From the NCBI RefSeq assembly GCF_049546785.1, contig NZ_JBMWAN010000002.1, positions 310,001-374,000 on the forward strand: a DNA stretch of 64,000 nucleotides, written 5' to 3'. Made by a program: the position numbers and the translations under genes. Below the pieces are notes generated by a model. The model searched no databases. It was not told the DNA's origin and was given only the letters and a program-made list of their open reading frames with translations. How positions within the stretch are numbered: position 1 is the first letter of the stretch; each line of letters opens with the position of its first letter. The stretch is from Nitrospira_D sp035465795. GTDB lineage: Bacteria > Nitrospirota > Nitrospiria > Nitrospirales > Nitrospiraceae. Positions 16,574 to 25,839 of this stretch are shown in pieces.

Positions 16574-18026
16574 CGGGCTTGTCCTCGATCGTAATTCCCA
16601 TTGCAGCGAGCTCTTTGCGAATCTCGTCCGCTTTTCTAAAGTCTTTCCGAGCACGTGCGGCATTCCTATCCTGGACCTTTTGGTCGATATCGGTGTCTGA
16701 GGGCACCGATTGAGCCATCGCAGCTTCTTCCAAACCTGCTCGCAGCAGATCCGATCCTCTAATATCCTTAATGGGATTGAACTGCCAGGAGTCCAACTGG
16801 AACAATCCCAACACCTGGCCGAGCGACCGAAATGCCTCTCTGGCGGTGTTTCGCGCGCCTGTCGAGAAGCCGTCCGCGAGCAGTTTATTCAGATCACTGC
16901 GCAGTCCTTGCAACGCGGCAATGGCCACCGGTGTATTGAAGTCATCGTCCATCGCCGATCGAAACGCCGCCTGAGTACGCTCAAGGGAAACCGGCAACCC
17001 CGGATCGCCACCCGCGCCGGCAGCCGGTTCCGCAAGTCTGGTAAAGAGATCGTAGAACCCGTTCAACGCCTGCTTCGCTTCACGAATTGCGAGATCTGAA
17101 AAATCGAGCGGCCCATGGTAATGAGTGGAGAGTAGAAAATAGCGAAGCATTTCGCCGGTAATCTCTTCCGGCCATTCCGATTTTTCGAAGATCTCCCGGA
17201 TCGTGAAGAAGTTTCCCAACGACTTGGACATCTTCTCTTGATTGATCTGCACGAAGCCGTTGTGAATCCAGTAGCGCGCGAACTCTTTTCCGGTCGCGCC
17301 GCAGGATTGTGCGATTTCATTCTCGTGATGCGGGAAGATCAGATCCATCCCGCCGCCGTGAATATCGAAGGTTTCCCCGAGATGGCGGATCGACATGGCG
17401 GAACATTCGATGTGCCAGCCGGGCCGCCCCTGGCTCCACGGGCTCGGCCAAGCCGGCTCGCCGGGCTTGGCACTTTTCCAGAGGGCAAAGTCCATCGGAT
17501 GCCGCTTTCGCTCATCGACATCCACACGTGCGCCGGCCTGAAGATCGTCCAGTTTCCGCTTGGACAATCGGCCATAGTCCCCGTACTTGGCGACTTCAAA
17601 GTAGACATCCCCGTCCACTTGATAAGCCAATCCCTTCGCGATCAAGGTTTCGGTCAACCGAACAATGTCGGCCATGTGCTCGGTCGCTTTCGGTTCGATG
17701 GAAGCCGGCCGCACGCCCAGCCTGCCCATGTCGTCATAGTAGGCCTGAATGAATTTGGCCGTGACCTCTTCACAGCTCACACCCTGCTCGTTTGCCCGCT
17801 TGATAATTTTGTCATCGACGTCGGTGAAGTTCTTGGCAAACTCCACACGATAGCCGGAGTACTCGAGATAGCGGCGAATGACGTCGAACACGAGCGCGCT
17901 CCGCGCATGGCCGATATGGCAATAGTCATACACGGTGACGCCGCAGACATACATGCGGACCGTCTTCGGCGTGAGCGGGACGAACTCTTCTTTTTTCCCG
18001 GTCAATGTATTGTAGAGCTTGATCAT
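16548..18026 (-). CDS. cysS: cysteinyl-tRNA synthetase
   Basis: 492 residues, class I synthetase charging tRNA-Cys. Visible: zinc-binding CGVTVYDYCHIGHAR with the HIGH signature, the second zinc ligands around HIECSAMS and HHENEIAQS, and the KMSKSLGN loop. The C-terminal anticodon-binding DALR-like region follows. Length is normal. It overlaps dedA by four bases upstream (ATGA) and the methyltransferase gene downstream, so surE-dedA-cysS-rlmB look like one transcript. Confidence 0.97.
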   Translation of the reverse strand: MIKLYNTLTGKKEEFVPLTPKTVRMYVCGVTVYDYCHIGHARSALVFDVIRRYLEYSGYRVEFAKNFTDVDDKIIKRANEQGVSCEEVTAKFIQAYYDDMGRLGVRPASIEPKATEHMADIVRLTETLIAKGLAYQVDGDVYFEVAKYGDYGRLSKRKLDDLQAGARVDVDERKRHPMDFALWKSAKPGEPAWPSPWSQGRPGWHIECSAMSIRHLGETFDIHGGGMDLIFPHHENEIAQSCGATGKEFARYWIHNGFVQINQEKMSKSLGNFFTIREIFEKSEWPEEITGEMLRYFLLSTHYHGPLDFSDLAIREAKQALNGFYDLFTRLAEPAAGAGGDPGLPVSLERTQAAFRSAMDDDFNTPVAIAALQGLRSDLNKLLADGFSTGARNTAREAFRSLGQVLGLFQLDSWQFNPIKDIRGSDLLRAGLEEAAMAQSVPSDTDIDQKVQDRNAARARKDFRKADEIRKELAAMGITIEDKPDGTSRWKR

Positions 18027-18676
18027 ACAGAAGGCCCCGATTCAGAATTGGCTCCGCGTTTCGGCCAGTGCGACCAGAGAAAGAATCCCAGTACCCCGAC
18101 CAGGATAACCCCGATCACGATATCGAACCGATGGAAGTACTCGCGCAGATCTTCCCACCGCTCGCCCATCTTCAGACCGATATAGGCCAGCAGATAGCAC
18201 CAGGGCAACGCCCCGATAAACGTAAAGAGGACGAACCGCGGGAAATTCATCCGCGCGACGCCGGCCGGGAGCGAAATGAACGTGCGCACCACCGGCAACA
18301 TCCGGCTGAAGAACACCGCCGCCTCGCCGTACCTCTGGAACCAGCGGTCGGCCACATCCAGATCACGATGCGAGACCAACACATACCGGCCATACCGTTC
18401 GACGAAGGGACGGCCGCCCCACATCCCGGCGTAATAGGCCGCAATAGATCCCGCAACGTTTCCCAACGCCCCGGCCAGCGTCACGCCAAGCATCGTAAAC
18501 TGCCCGGTCATGACCAGATAGCCTGAAAACGGCATGATGATCTCGCTGGGGAGCGGAATACAGGCGCTCTCGATGCCCATCGTCAGGAAAATACCGACAT
18601 AGCCGAACCGGGAGATACAGGCGATGACAAACCGGCTCAACTCGCTGATGATGGCTTCGATGAGACCGGCGATCAC
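18023..18676 (-). CDS. DedA-family membrane protein
   Basis: 217 residues, GTG start with AAAGGGG seven bases upstream. Several hydrophobic segments and the DedA hallmark residues are seen: an acidic E in IESACIPLPSE, then the arginine-containing FFSRMLPVVRTFISLPAG motif. DedA proteins are inner-membrane members of the VTT superfamily implicated in undecaprenyl phosphate or phospholipid transport and in proton-motive-force homeostasis. It sits between surE and cysS, with four-base overlap to cysS. Substrate cannot be read from sequence. Confidence 0.9.
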   Translation of the reverse strand: MIAGLIEAIISELSRFVIACISRFGYVGIFLTMGIESACIPLPSEIIMPFSGYLVMTGQFTMLGVTLAGALGNVAGSIAAYYAGMWGGRPFVERYGRYVLVSHRDLDVADRWFQRYGEAAVFFSRMLPVVRTFISLPAGVARMNFPRFVLFTFIGALPWCYLLAYIGLKMGERWEDLREYFHRFDIVIGVILVGVLGFFLWSHWPKRGANSESGPSV

Positions 18677-18680
18677 CCGC

Positions 18681-19484
18681 TTACCCCTTTCGCCCAGCCG
18701 CGGCGCGCACTCGCTTCTTCGGATCCGCCGGCTTTGCCTGGATCATCGGCACCCAGGCGCGAAACCGATCCAGCACGGCATGGTCCGTACTGTCCAGGCG
18801 GATCGGCGTAATGGAGACGCGCCCCTCCTCGATCGCTTCATGGTCGGCATCCCGGCTCCGGCTCCACGAGATGCGCGTGCCCGCAATCCAGTAATACTTG
18901 CGCCCGTGCGGGTCGAGCTTCTCGATGATCGGGTTGTCGAAACGCCGCCGGCTCAGGCAGGTCACGCGTACGCCCTTGATCGAACGCTGAGGACGATTCG
19001 GCACATTCACGTTCAGCAACGTTTCTTCCGGCAAGCCATGCGCAAGGACCAGACGCACAACCCGCGCGGCATACTCCGCCCCGACGGAAAACCGGAACGA
19101 GTCCCGCCCCTCCTGCGACACCGCAATCGACGGAATGCCCAGAATCGTTCCCTCCATGGCCGCAGAGACGGTGCCCGAATACAACACATCGTCTCCGAGA
19201 TTCACTCCTTTGTTGATTCCCGACACCACCACGGCGGGCGGCTTCGGCATCACTTTGAGCAAGGCCAGGTTGACGCAATCGACCGGAGTGCCGTTGACGG
19301 AAAAAGTGCGCGGCGCGAGCCGATGCACACGAAGCGGTTTATGCAGCGTGACGGCGTGCGCCACGGCCGTGCGTTCCCGATCCGGCGCGACGACCCACAC
19401 CTCGCCCAGCGCAGCCAGCGCCTCGGCCAGAGCCGTCAGACCAGGGGAGTGGATCCCATCGTCATTCGTCACCAGAATGCGCAT
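18681..19484 (-). CDS. surE: 5'/3'-nucleotidase SurE
   Basis: 267 residues from the ATG at 19484. The N-terminal MRILVTNDDGIHSPG motif with the DD metal ligands is diagnostic, followed by VVAPDRERT, NGTPVDCVNLA and SGINKGVNLGDDVLYSGTV. SurE is a metal-dependent phosphatase of nucleoside monophosphates and is common near stress and stationary-phase genes. Longer than the typical 250 residues through a lysine- and arginine-rich tail. The upstream part of the same frame runs into the tRNA terminator and tRNA gene and is not coding. Confidence 0.95.
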   Translation of the reverse strand: MRILVTNDDGIHSPGLTALAEALAALGEVWVVAPDRERTAVAHAVTLHKPLRVHRLAPRTFSVNGTPVDCVNLALLKVMPKPPAVVVSGINKGVNLGDDVLYSGTVSAAMEGTILGIPSIAVSQEGRDSFRFSVGAEYAARVVRLVLAHGLPEETLLNVNVPNRPQRSIKGVRVTCLSRRRFDNPIIEKLDPHGRKYYWIAGTRISWSRSRDADHEAIEEGRVSITPIRLDSTDHAVLDRFRAWVPMIQAKPADPKKRVRAAAGRKG

Positions 19485-19501
19485 CGTGATCGAGTCACAA
19501 A

Positions 19502-19524
19502 AAAAGCTGCGCGAGGCAGCTTTT
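19502..19524 (-). terminator. intrinsic terminator after tRNA-Pro
   Basis: AAAAGCTGC (19502-19510) pairs perfectly with GCAGCTTTT (19516-19524) around a five-base loop. Read on the minus strand it ends in a run of T residues (19497-19505 complement). It lies between tRNA-Pro and surE and should end the tRNA transcript. Confidence 0.8.
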
Positions 19525-19616
19525 CCCATCCGTGCCGGACTGTCTCTTGGACGGCAGCGAGGCTTCGATGGCCCGGCTGCCGTACGTGCTTCGGTTCGGC
19601 TTGTGTAACTGAAAAT

Positions 19617-19693
19617 TGGTCGGGGCGGCGGGATTTGAACCCACGACCACTCGCACCCCAAGCGAGTACGCTACCGGGCTGCGCTACGCCCCG
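19617..19693 (-). tRNA. tRNA-Pro (anticodon GGG)
   Basis: 77 bases including an encoded CCA end (19617-19619). Acceptor CGGGGCG (5' end at 19693) pairs with CGCCCCG. The anticodon arm CTCGC-TTGGGGT-GCGAG gives anticodon GGG. The T arm has GGGTTCAAATCCC-type sequence. The full cloverleaf can be drawn by hand. It lies just downstream of the merR-like gene in the same direction. Confidence 0.95.
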
Positions 19694-19769
19694 ACATGTT
19701 CTTATGTGCTGACCGGCCCTATTGTCGCTTGGGAAACCATGGAAAGGCAATGGGAAATGACGGGATCGA

Positions 19770-20120
19770 CTATCGATTGTTCGATTCGAGGATTTTCACG
19801 ATTGCCTGAAGATCTCCCCTGAGTTTCTTGGCCATTTCCTTCGCACTGAGCGGCCGTGAGGCGGCCCGTCCGCGTCTGACCCAATATCGCTTGACCCCTT
19901 CCAGCGTATGCCCTTCCTCGTACAGCATCCGCTTGATTTCGAGCACGGTCTCAATATCCCGTTGAATGTACAGACGCTGGTTGCCTCGGCTTTTCTTGGG
20001 TTTGAGAAAGCTGAATTCGGATTCCCAGAATCGAAGGACGTACGCAGGAAGCTTGGTCAGCCGACTGACTTCCCCGATTTTGTAGAAGACCTTGCTCCCC
20101 AGCCTGGGTTCAGTCCCCAT
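19770..20120 (-). CDS. MerR-family transcriptional regulator
   Basis: 116 residues. The N-terminal winged helix is MerR-like (YKIGEVSRLTKLPAYVLRFWE, then GNQRLYIQRDIETVLEIK), followed by a short basic helix region without the cysteines of metal sensors. This single-domain MerR protein next to ihfA is a recurrent pair in diverse Gram-negatives. Its ligand and targets are unknown. ATG overlaps the spacer after the ihf gene by about 45 bases. Confidence 0.85.
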   Translation of the reverse strand: MGTEPRLGSKVFYKIGEVSRLTKLPAYVLRFWESEFSFLKPKKSRGNQRLYIQRDIETVLEIKRMLYEEGHTLEGVKRYWVRRGRAASRPLSAKEMAKKLRGDLQAIVKILESNNR

Positions 20121-20164
20121 GACCGGCCCTCACGGTGCGGTCCATGTTGGAGATAGGGTGCCCG

Positions 20165-20440
20165 TTACGAATTGACGTACTTCTTAAAGACTTGGCTAGG
20201 CCGGAACGTAACCACACGCCGCGGGGTAATCCCAATTTCTTCTCCAGTGCGAGGGTTCCGCCCTTTGCGCGATCCCTTGCTCCGAACGACGAAGTTGCCG
20301 AATCCTGCGATCTTGACCGAGTCCCCCTTTTGCAGCACACCTTTCAGAAGATTCAACACGAGCTCGACGATATCCGCTGCTTCATTTTTTGAAATACCGA
20401 CCTGCTTGAAAATCTCGTTCGCGATATCAGCCTTCCTCAT
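20165..20440 (-). CDS. ihfA: integration host factor/HU-type DNA-binding protein
   Basis: 91 residues. The protein starts MRKADIANEIFKQVGISKNE and carries the beta-arm core GFGNFVVRSKGSRKGRNP with the tip proline, then RRVVTFRPSQVFKK. This is the HU/IHF family; the length and the merR neighbour favour the IHF-alpha subgroup. It bends DNA as a dimer and shapes promoters and nucleoid. A sigma70-type promoter lies 80-110 bases upstream. Confidence 0.88.
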   Translation of the reverse strand: MRKADIANEIFKQVGISKNEAADIVELVLNLLKGVLQKGDSVKIAGFGNFVVRSKGSRKGRNPRTGEEIGITPRRVVTFRPSQVFKKYVNS

Positions 20441-20521
20441 GCCACCCCCCTACGCAACCACTGCACATTCCCGTTCACAATTTCCCTCGAAACTGTTCTT
20501 CATGTACGGAAAGTTTTGCTT

Positions 20522-20550
20522 AAGTTACGTGAGGTTATGAAGTCTGTCAA
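20522..20550 (-). promoter_or_regulatory. sigma70-type promoter for ihfA-merR-tRNA-Pro
   Basis: On the minus strand TTGACA (complement of 20545-20550), 17-base spacer, TAACTT (complement of 20522-20527). The -35 is a perfect consensus and the -10 is weak. It lies just after the cimA stop and gives a leader of about 75 bases before ihfA. Confidence 0.5.
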
Positions 20551-20583
20551 GAATAAATATCAAGATCTTCGGAGGACGGATGG

Positions 20584-22233
20584 CTAATCTTTCGCTAGGA
20601 GCTTGTACTCGATGCTATCGGCCAGCGCCTGCCAGGTGGCTTCCATGATGTTCTCCGACACCCCCACCGTTCCCCATTTGTCCTTGTGGTCGCCGGACTC
20701 GATGAGGACGCGCACCTTCGATTCCGTTCCCTTATTGGCGGCCAAGACCCGCACTTTATAGTCGAGCAGCTTGACCTCGCGCAGTTGAGGATAGAATTTC
20801 TCCAAAGCCTTGCGCAGCGCATGGTCGAGGGCATTCACAGGACCTGCGCCGACCGCAGCGGTATGCTCGATCACCCCCCCGACTTTGACCATGACCGTTG
20901 CCTCGGACAAGGGTGCGCCCGTCTCCTGTTTCTTTTCCACGATGACCCGGTATCCCAGCAACTGGAACGACGGCTTGTGGGTTGCCATCGCTTTGCGCAT
21001 CAAGAGCTCGAAGGATCCCTCGGCCCCCTCGAACTGGTAGCCCTGATTTTCGTGGTCCTTCAGGGTATCCACCAATTCTTGAAGTTTGGCATGATCCTTC
21101 GTGAGTTTGATGCCGTAGGCTTCGAGCTTTTCCAAGAGGCCGCTGCGCCCCGCGTAATCCGAGACGAGCACCCGCTGGCGGTTGCCCACCAGGGCCGGGT
21201 CGATATGCTCGTAGGTCGCCGCATTTTTCAGCACCGCATGAATATGGACGCCGCCTTTGTGCGCGAAGGCGGAATCGCCCACATACGGCTGGTGCTTGTT
21301 GGGCATATGATTGGCAATCTCCGTCACAAAGCCGGAGACCGTCTTCAGATGACTGAGCCCGTCGTTGAGCGCAGGCCGGCGCATCTTCAATTCGAGATTG
21401 GGAATGATCGAACAGAGATTGGCGTTGCCGCATCGCTCCCCGATGCCGTTGATCGTCCCCTGCACCTGCACAATGCCGGTTTCAATCGCGATCAGCGAAT
21501 TCGCCACCGCCATTTCGCAATCATTGTGCGCATGGATGCCGAGCGGCACCGCACATTCGCGCCGCACCACTTCGCAAATCTCCCGGATTTCCCAGGGCAT
21601 CGTGCCGCCGTTCGTGTCGCAGAGAATCACCCGTTCGGCGCCGGCTTCAACGGCTTCGCGGACGGTGTTGAGCGCATATTCCGGATTCGTCTTGTACCCG
21701 TCAAAGAAGTGTTCGGCATCGTAGAAGACCCGCCGCCCTTTACTCTTGAGATAGGCGATGGAATCACCGATCAATTCGAGGTTCTTGGCAAGCGAAATGC
21801 CCAGCGCATCGGTCACGTGCAACGACCAGGTTTTCCCGAACAGCGTGATCGTCTTCGTCTCCGCCGCGAGCAGCGCCTTGAGATTCGGGTCTTTGCTGAC
21901 TGAATTGCTGGCTTTCCGCGTCGAGCCGAAGGCAATGACGGACGCATGTTTGAACGGGATGGCCTTGATCATCCGGAAGAACTCGATGTCTTTCGGATTC
22001 GCCCCCGGCCAGCCGCCTTCGATATAGTGCACGCCGAGTTCGTCCAGCTTCTGCGCGACACGCACCTTATCCTCAGCCGAAAAGCTCACATCTTCGGCCT
22101 GCGCCCCATCGCGGAGCGTCGTATCGTAAATTTCCAGGGCGGCGGTTCGCTCGGCGGACAGTCGCGGGACGACGAGCGTCTTCCGTTCGTCTGCCTGACG
22201 GGCATTCCGGGCCTGTGGGGATTGTTTAGCCAT
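20584..22233 (-). CDS. cimA: (R)-citramalate synthase
   Basis: 549 residues of the HMG-CoA lyase-like/LeuA-dimer architecture. Visible: EIYDTTLRDGAQAEDVSFS, metal-ligand motif GIHAHNDCEMAVANSL, GTINGIGERCGNANL, and a C-terminal regulatory LeuA dimer domain from about residue 420. The length and the DTTLRDG..AE..SFS variant match CimA rather than 2-isopropylmalate synthase. It condenses pyruvate and acetyl-CoA to citramalate, the first step to 2-oxobutyrate and isoleucine without threonine deaminase. It follows lysC after 60 bases, so it may be the tail of the aspartate-family operon. Confidence 0.9.
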   Translation of the reverse strand: MAKQSPQARNARQADERKTLVVPRLSAERTAALEIYDTTLRDGAQAEDVSFSAEDKVRVAQKLDELGVHYIEGGWPGANPKDIEFFRMIKAIPFKHASVIAFGSTRKASNSVSKDPNLKALLAAETKTITLFGKTWSLHVTDALGISLAKNLELIGDSIAYLKSKGRRVFYDAEHFFDGYKTNPEYALNTVREAVEAGAERVILCDTNGGTMPWEIREICEVVRRECAVPLGIHAHNDCEMAVANSLIAIETGIVQVQGTINGIGERCGNANLCSIIPNLELKMRRPALNDGLSHLKTVSGFVTEIANHMPNKHQPYVGDSAFAHKGGVHIHAVLKNAATYEHIDPALVGNRQRVLVSDYAGRSGLLEKLEAYGIKLTKDHAKLQELVDTLKDHENQGYQFEGAEGSFELLMRKAMATHKPSFQLLGYRVIVEKKQETGAPLSEATVMVKVGGVIEHTAAVGAGPVNALDHALRKALEKFYPQLREVKLLDYKVRVLAANKGTESKVRVLIESGDHKDKWGTVGVSENIMEATWQALADSIEYKLLAKD

Positions 22234-22293
22234 AGCTTAATACCCTAACAAGAGGCACTGCGATCTGTCGAGACGTGTCACAACGCGGGGCCT

Positions 22294-23535
22294 TTATTTC
22301 GCCGGATGGTCTCCCTGGGAAACCTGATCGAGGCCGAACGCCGAATGGAGCGAACGCATCGCCAACTCAAGGTACTTCTCATCAATGACGCAGGAAATCT
22401 TGATCTCCGAGGTGCTGATCATCAGGATGTTGATCCCTTCACGGGACAACACCTCGAACATCTTCGCCGCCACACCGGAATGCGAACGCATCCCTACGCC
22501 GATCAGCGACACCTTGGCGATCGCTTCCGTGATCGACACGGACTTGGCTTCAATATCCTTGGCCACGCTTTGAATGATCGGCGTCGCCTTGCGCAAATCC
22601 GCGCGGGGAACGGTAAACGAGAGATCGGTCAGCGAATCCTGCCCCATGTTCTGGATGATCATGTCGACATTGACATGGGCCTGCGCCACCGGCCCGAAGA
22701 TCCGCGCAGCGATGCCCGGCTTGTCAGGGACGCCGACTATCGTAATCTTCGCTTGATTCCGGTCGCCCGTGACACCGGCAACCGCGACCGCTTCCATATC
22801 CGCATCTTCACGTGTCACGAGAGTCCCCTTTCCTTCTTTGAAACTCGAATTGACCTCGACCGGGACATTGAACTTCGCCGCGAATTCGACCGACCGGGTC
22901 TGCAACACCTTGGCGCCGAGACTGGCCATTTCCAGCATTTCTTCATAGGCAATCTTGTCGATGCGCCTGGCCGCCGGCACCACGTTGGGATCGGCGGTGT
23001 AGACGCCGTCCACGTCGGTGAAGATAATGCAGCGATCGGCTTTCAATGCCGCGGCCAGCGCCACGGCGGAGAGATCGGATCCTCCCCGGCCCAGCGTGGT
23101 CACATCCGACTGCGCGTTGATCCCCTGAAACCCCGCCACGACGGGAATGATGCCTTGGGCCAGCGCCTCACGCAACCGATCCGCCGTGACGCGGGCAATC
23201 CGGGCCTTGGTATGGGCGCTATCGGTGATGATGCCGACCTGCCGTCCTGTGAACGATCGCGCATTGATGCCGCGGCCCCGCAAATCCATCGCCAGGAGCG
23301 CAATGGTCACGCGCTCGCCGGTGGAGAGCAGCATGTCCATCTCACGCTCATCCGGCATCGGGGTGGCTTCGTGAGCCAGCTTCACCAGTCGATCCGTCTC
23401 GCCACTCATCGCGGACAACACCACCACAACCTGATCGCCCGCGCGATGAGCCTGCGCGACGCGATCCGCCACTCTGTGGATCCGCTCGATGGTGCCCACC
23501 GACGTCCCGCCATATTTCTGAACGATCAACGCCAC
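22294..23535 (-). CDS. lysC: aspartate kinase
   Basis: About 413 residues from the GTG at 23535, with AAGGGG seven bases upstream. The kinase signature KYGGTSVGTIERI opens the protein, followed by VVVLSAMSGETD and TTLGRGGSDLSAVALAAAL. Two ACT domains fill the C-terminal 150 residues (KITIVGVPDKPGIA; VSLIGVGMRSHSGVA), the site of lysine or threonine feedback. First step of the aspartate pathway. It starts five bases after the ApgM-like gene. The frame runs much further upstream but that part overlaps the neighbour. Confidence 0.95.
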   Translation of the reverse strand: MALIVQKYGGTSVGTIERIHRVADRVAQAHRAGDQVVVVLSAMSGETDRLVKLAHEATPMPDEREMDMLLSTGERVTIALLAMDLRGRGINARSFTGRQVGIITDSAHTKARIARVTADRLREALAQGIIPVVAGFQGINAQSDVTTLGRGGSDLSAVALAAALKADRCIIFTDVDGVYTADPNVVPAARRIDKIAYEEMLEMASLGAKVLQTRSVEFAAKFNVPVEVNSSFKEGKGTLVTREDADMEAVAVAGVTGDRNQAKITIVGVPDKPGIAARIFGPVAQAHVNVDMIIQNMGQDSLTDLSFTVPRADLRKATPIIQSVAKDIEAKSVSITEAIAKVSLIGVGMRSHSGVAAKMFEVLSREGINILMISTSEIKISCVIDEKYLELAMRSLHSAFGLDQVSQGDHPAK

Positions 23536-23539
23536 CCAA

Positions 23540-24751
23540 TTACCCCTTGGCAAATAGCTTGGTTGCAAACTTCGTGGCGTCCCGGACCGGAGCCTTGGAC
23601 GCCTGGGCATCGGCTTCCGTAAAACGCCGCCCCGCTGCGGGTGCGCCGCTGCCGGTGCCCTCGCCGAACGCATAGAACGCCTGCCCCCGCCGGCCTTCAC
23701 CATGATCGCACAACACGACAAAGCGGTACGGCCCCATTTTCCCCAACCCTTCGAGAAGGGGACCGACCAGCTCGCGGTCAAACTCTTCAATGCCCTGAAC
23801 ATTCGCGTTGAGATCGGTCCCATGCACCACGGCGTCAGCGAGTTCGGCGTGCAGATAGACAAAGTCTTTCCTGGACAATTCCGCCAGCGCCACGGCGGCC
23901 CTGGCCTTCAGTCCCCCGTGTTGAAGCGTGGATGGATCAGGCGCCTCCAACCCCGCACAAATCCCGACGCCGCGATACACATCGCTCGACGTGACGACGG
24001 AACCGGACACCTGGAATCGCTCGGCGAGGCTGGGCCAGAGCGCGGCACGGCCTTCACCCCAGAGCCATACGCAATTCGCCGGCTTTTTGCCGGCCGCCAT
24101 CCGCTCCTCATTGACCGGATGATCCCGCAAGATCACATAGGAGGCATCCATCAATTTTTTCAGAATGTCGGCCCCGTCCCCCGTCGGCAGAGAATCGGCG
24201 ATCGTACGGCCATGCACGAGCTGCGGATCGACACACACAGCCCGAGGCTTCCCGTTTACCCACACCATCACATGACGGTGGCCGGCGCCTGGGTAGAACT
24301 GAATCGTCTCGGACCCCAATTGTTCGTTGATGGCCTCAATCAATTCCCGCGCCTCGTCCGTCTCGATCAGCCCGGCGGTCGCATCGTCCATGACGACATG
24401 CGGCCCCAATTTCTTGATCTCCGCGCCGACCTGGCCGCCCTCGGGTTTCAACGTCACCATGGTGCAGCGGTAGACCACATCGTGCTCGGTGACCGACACC
24501 CCGAGACTCGCCGCCTCGAAAGGGCCGGGTCCTTGATAGTACTTTTTAGGATCATAGCCGAGGATCGCGGTCCCGCTGAGTCCGCTTCCATGGCGGCTCC
24601 CGTCGGCGGCGGTCGCCAGAAGGCCCAGTTCACCGATTTGCGCCAGCCGATCGAGGTGCGGCGTGGCGGCAGCCTGCAAAGGAGTCCGCCCGCCCAGCTC
24701 TTCGCGGGGCTGATCGGCCATTCCACCGGCATGAAGAATCACATATTTCAT
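23540..24751 (-). CDS. ApgM-type phosphoglycerate mutase family; likely homoserine kinase
   Basis: 403 residues of the alkaline phosphatase superfamily, archaeal-type 2,3-BPG-independent phosphoglycerate mutase (ApgM) family. The segment GSGLSGTAILGYDPKKYY corresponds to the catalytic-serine region, and VVLCDHGEG to the later metal-binding DH motif. It lies between thrC and lysC in the hom-thrC-lysC operon, and no GHMP-type thrB is present there. Comparative genomics has proposed that ApgM relatives in this setting act as a non-orthologous homoserine kinase. I therefore infer that role over glycolysis, but sequence alone does not prove it. Confidence 0.8.
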   Translation of the reverse strand: MKYVILHAGGMADQPREELGGRTPLQAAATPHLDRLAQIGELGLLATAADGSRHGSGLSGTAILGYDPKKYYQGPGPFEAASLGVSVTEHDVVYRCTMVTLKPEGGQVGAEIKKLGPHVVMDDATAGLIETDEARELIEAINEQLGSETIQFYPGAGHRHVMVWVNGKPRAVCVDPQLVHGRTIADSLPTGDGADILKKLMDASYVILRDHPVNEERMAAGKKPANCVWLWGEGRAALWPSLAERFQVSGSVVTSSDVYRGVGICAGLEAPDPSTLQHGGLKARAAVALAELSRKDFVYLHAELADAVVHGTDLNANVQGIEEFDRELVGPLLEGLGKMGPYRFVVLCDHGEGRRGQAFYAFGEGTGSGAPAAGRRFTEADAQASKAPVRDATKFATKLFAKG

Positions 24752-24768
24752 AAGTCATCCGACAGGCG

Positions 24769-25839
24769 TCATGCGTTTAACAAACGGGCGACATCTTCGC
24801 GCGTCGCCTTGACAGTCAGCGGCGGTTTGGATATCCCGATGGCCGTATCGGCGTCTTTCAACCCGTGACCGGTCAGCGTACAGACCACCGTCTCCCCTTC
24901 CCGCAGCTTTCCCGCGCGGCCCAATTTCGTCACCCCGGCCACCGACGCAGCCGAAGCCGGCTCGCAAAAGACCCCTTCGGTCGCCGCGACCAGCGAATAG
25001 GCCTGGAGAATTTCCTCGTCCGTCACCATGTCGATGGCCCCCGACGATTCCTCGACCGCCTTGGACGCGGCGGCCCAGCTCGCCGGGTTCCCGATACGGA
25101 TCGCCGTGGCAATCGTTTGCGGCTGCTCCACGATGCGACCGAGCACCATGGGAGCAGCGCCCGCGGCCTGGAACCCCATCATGCGCGGAAGCTTGGTCGT
25201 CTGATTGGCCCCCCGATACTCTTGATAGCCCTTCCAATAGGCCGTGATGTTGCCGGCGTTGCCGACGGGAAGCACGTGCAGGCCCGGCGCATCGCCCAGC
25301 TGATCGCAGACTTCGAAGGCCGCGGTTTTCTGACCTTCGATGCGGAACGGATTGATGGAATTGACGAGCTCGATATGATGGGTGAGGGAAAGATCTTTGA
25401 CGATCGTGAGCGCTTGATCGAAATTGCCTTCGATCTGGATAACAGTCGCCTGATGCATCATGGCCTGAGACAATTTCCCCAGGGCAATTTTCCCCGCCGG
25501 GATCAGGACATAGACGGCCAGACCGGCTCTCGCTCCATAGGCCGCGGCCGAGGCCGAGGTATTGCCGGTGGACGCGCACATGACGGCCCGCGCCCCTTTC
25601 TCGACGGCCTTGGAAATGGCCATGGTCATGCCCCGGTCTTTAAATGAACCGGTCGGGTTGGCGCCTTCGAATTTCAGATAGAGATCGACGCCGGGGGCGA
25701 TGGCCTTGGCCAATCGTGAGGCCTGAATCAACGGCGTATGACCCTCTCCCAGACTGATCACCGGAGTCTTCTCCGTCACCGGGAGAAACTTCCGATATTC
25801 CTCAATGATGCCGCGCCAACGAGTCATCTGATCACTCAT
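24769..25839 (-). CDS. thrC: threonine synthase
   Basis: 356 residues, PLP enzyme converting O-phosphohomoserine to threonine. The PLP lysine lies in FEGANPTGSFKDRGM, and ASTGNTSASAAAYGARAG and PVGNAGNITAYWKGY are the family's phosphate- and cofactor-binding loops. Length matches the short bacterial class. Start overlaps the hom stop by eight bases; the next gene is the ApgM-like putative homoserine kinase. Confidence 0.95.
   Translation of the reverse strand: MSDQMTRWRGIIEEYRKFLPVTEKTPVISLGEGHTPLIQASRLAKAIAPGVDLYLKFEGANPTGSFKDRGMTMAISKAVEKGARAVMCASTGNTSASAAAYGARAGLAVYVLIPAGKIALGKLSQAMMHQATVIQIEGNFDQALTIVKDLSLTHHIELVNSINPFRIEGQKTAAFEVCDQLGDAPGLHVLPVGNAGNITAYWKGYQEYRGANQTTKLPRMMGFQAAGAAPMVLGRIVEQPQTIATAIRIGNPASWAAASKAVEESSGAIDMVTDEEILQAYSLVAATEGVFCEPASAASVAGVTKLGRAGKLREGETVVCTLTGHGLKDADTAIGISKPPLTVKATREDVARLLNA

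Noticed and set aside
19485..19661. Extended N-terminus of surE
   Set aside because: It would read through the tRNA terminator and tRNA-Pro; SurE proteins begin at MRILVTNDDG.
23536..23862. Extended N-terminus of lysC
   Set aside because: The in-frame upstream part overlaps the ApgM-like gene and is not protein-like; aspartate kinase begins at the KYGGTS motif just after the GTG at 23535.
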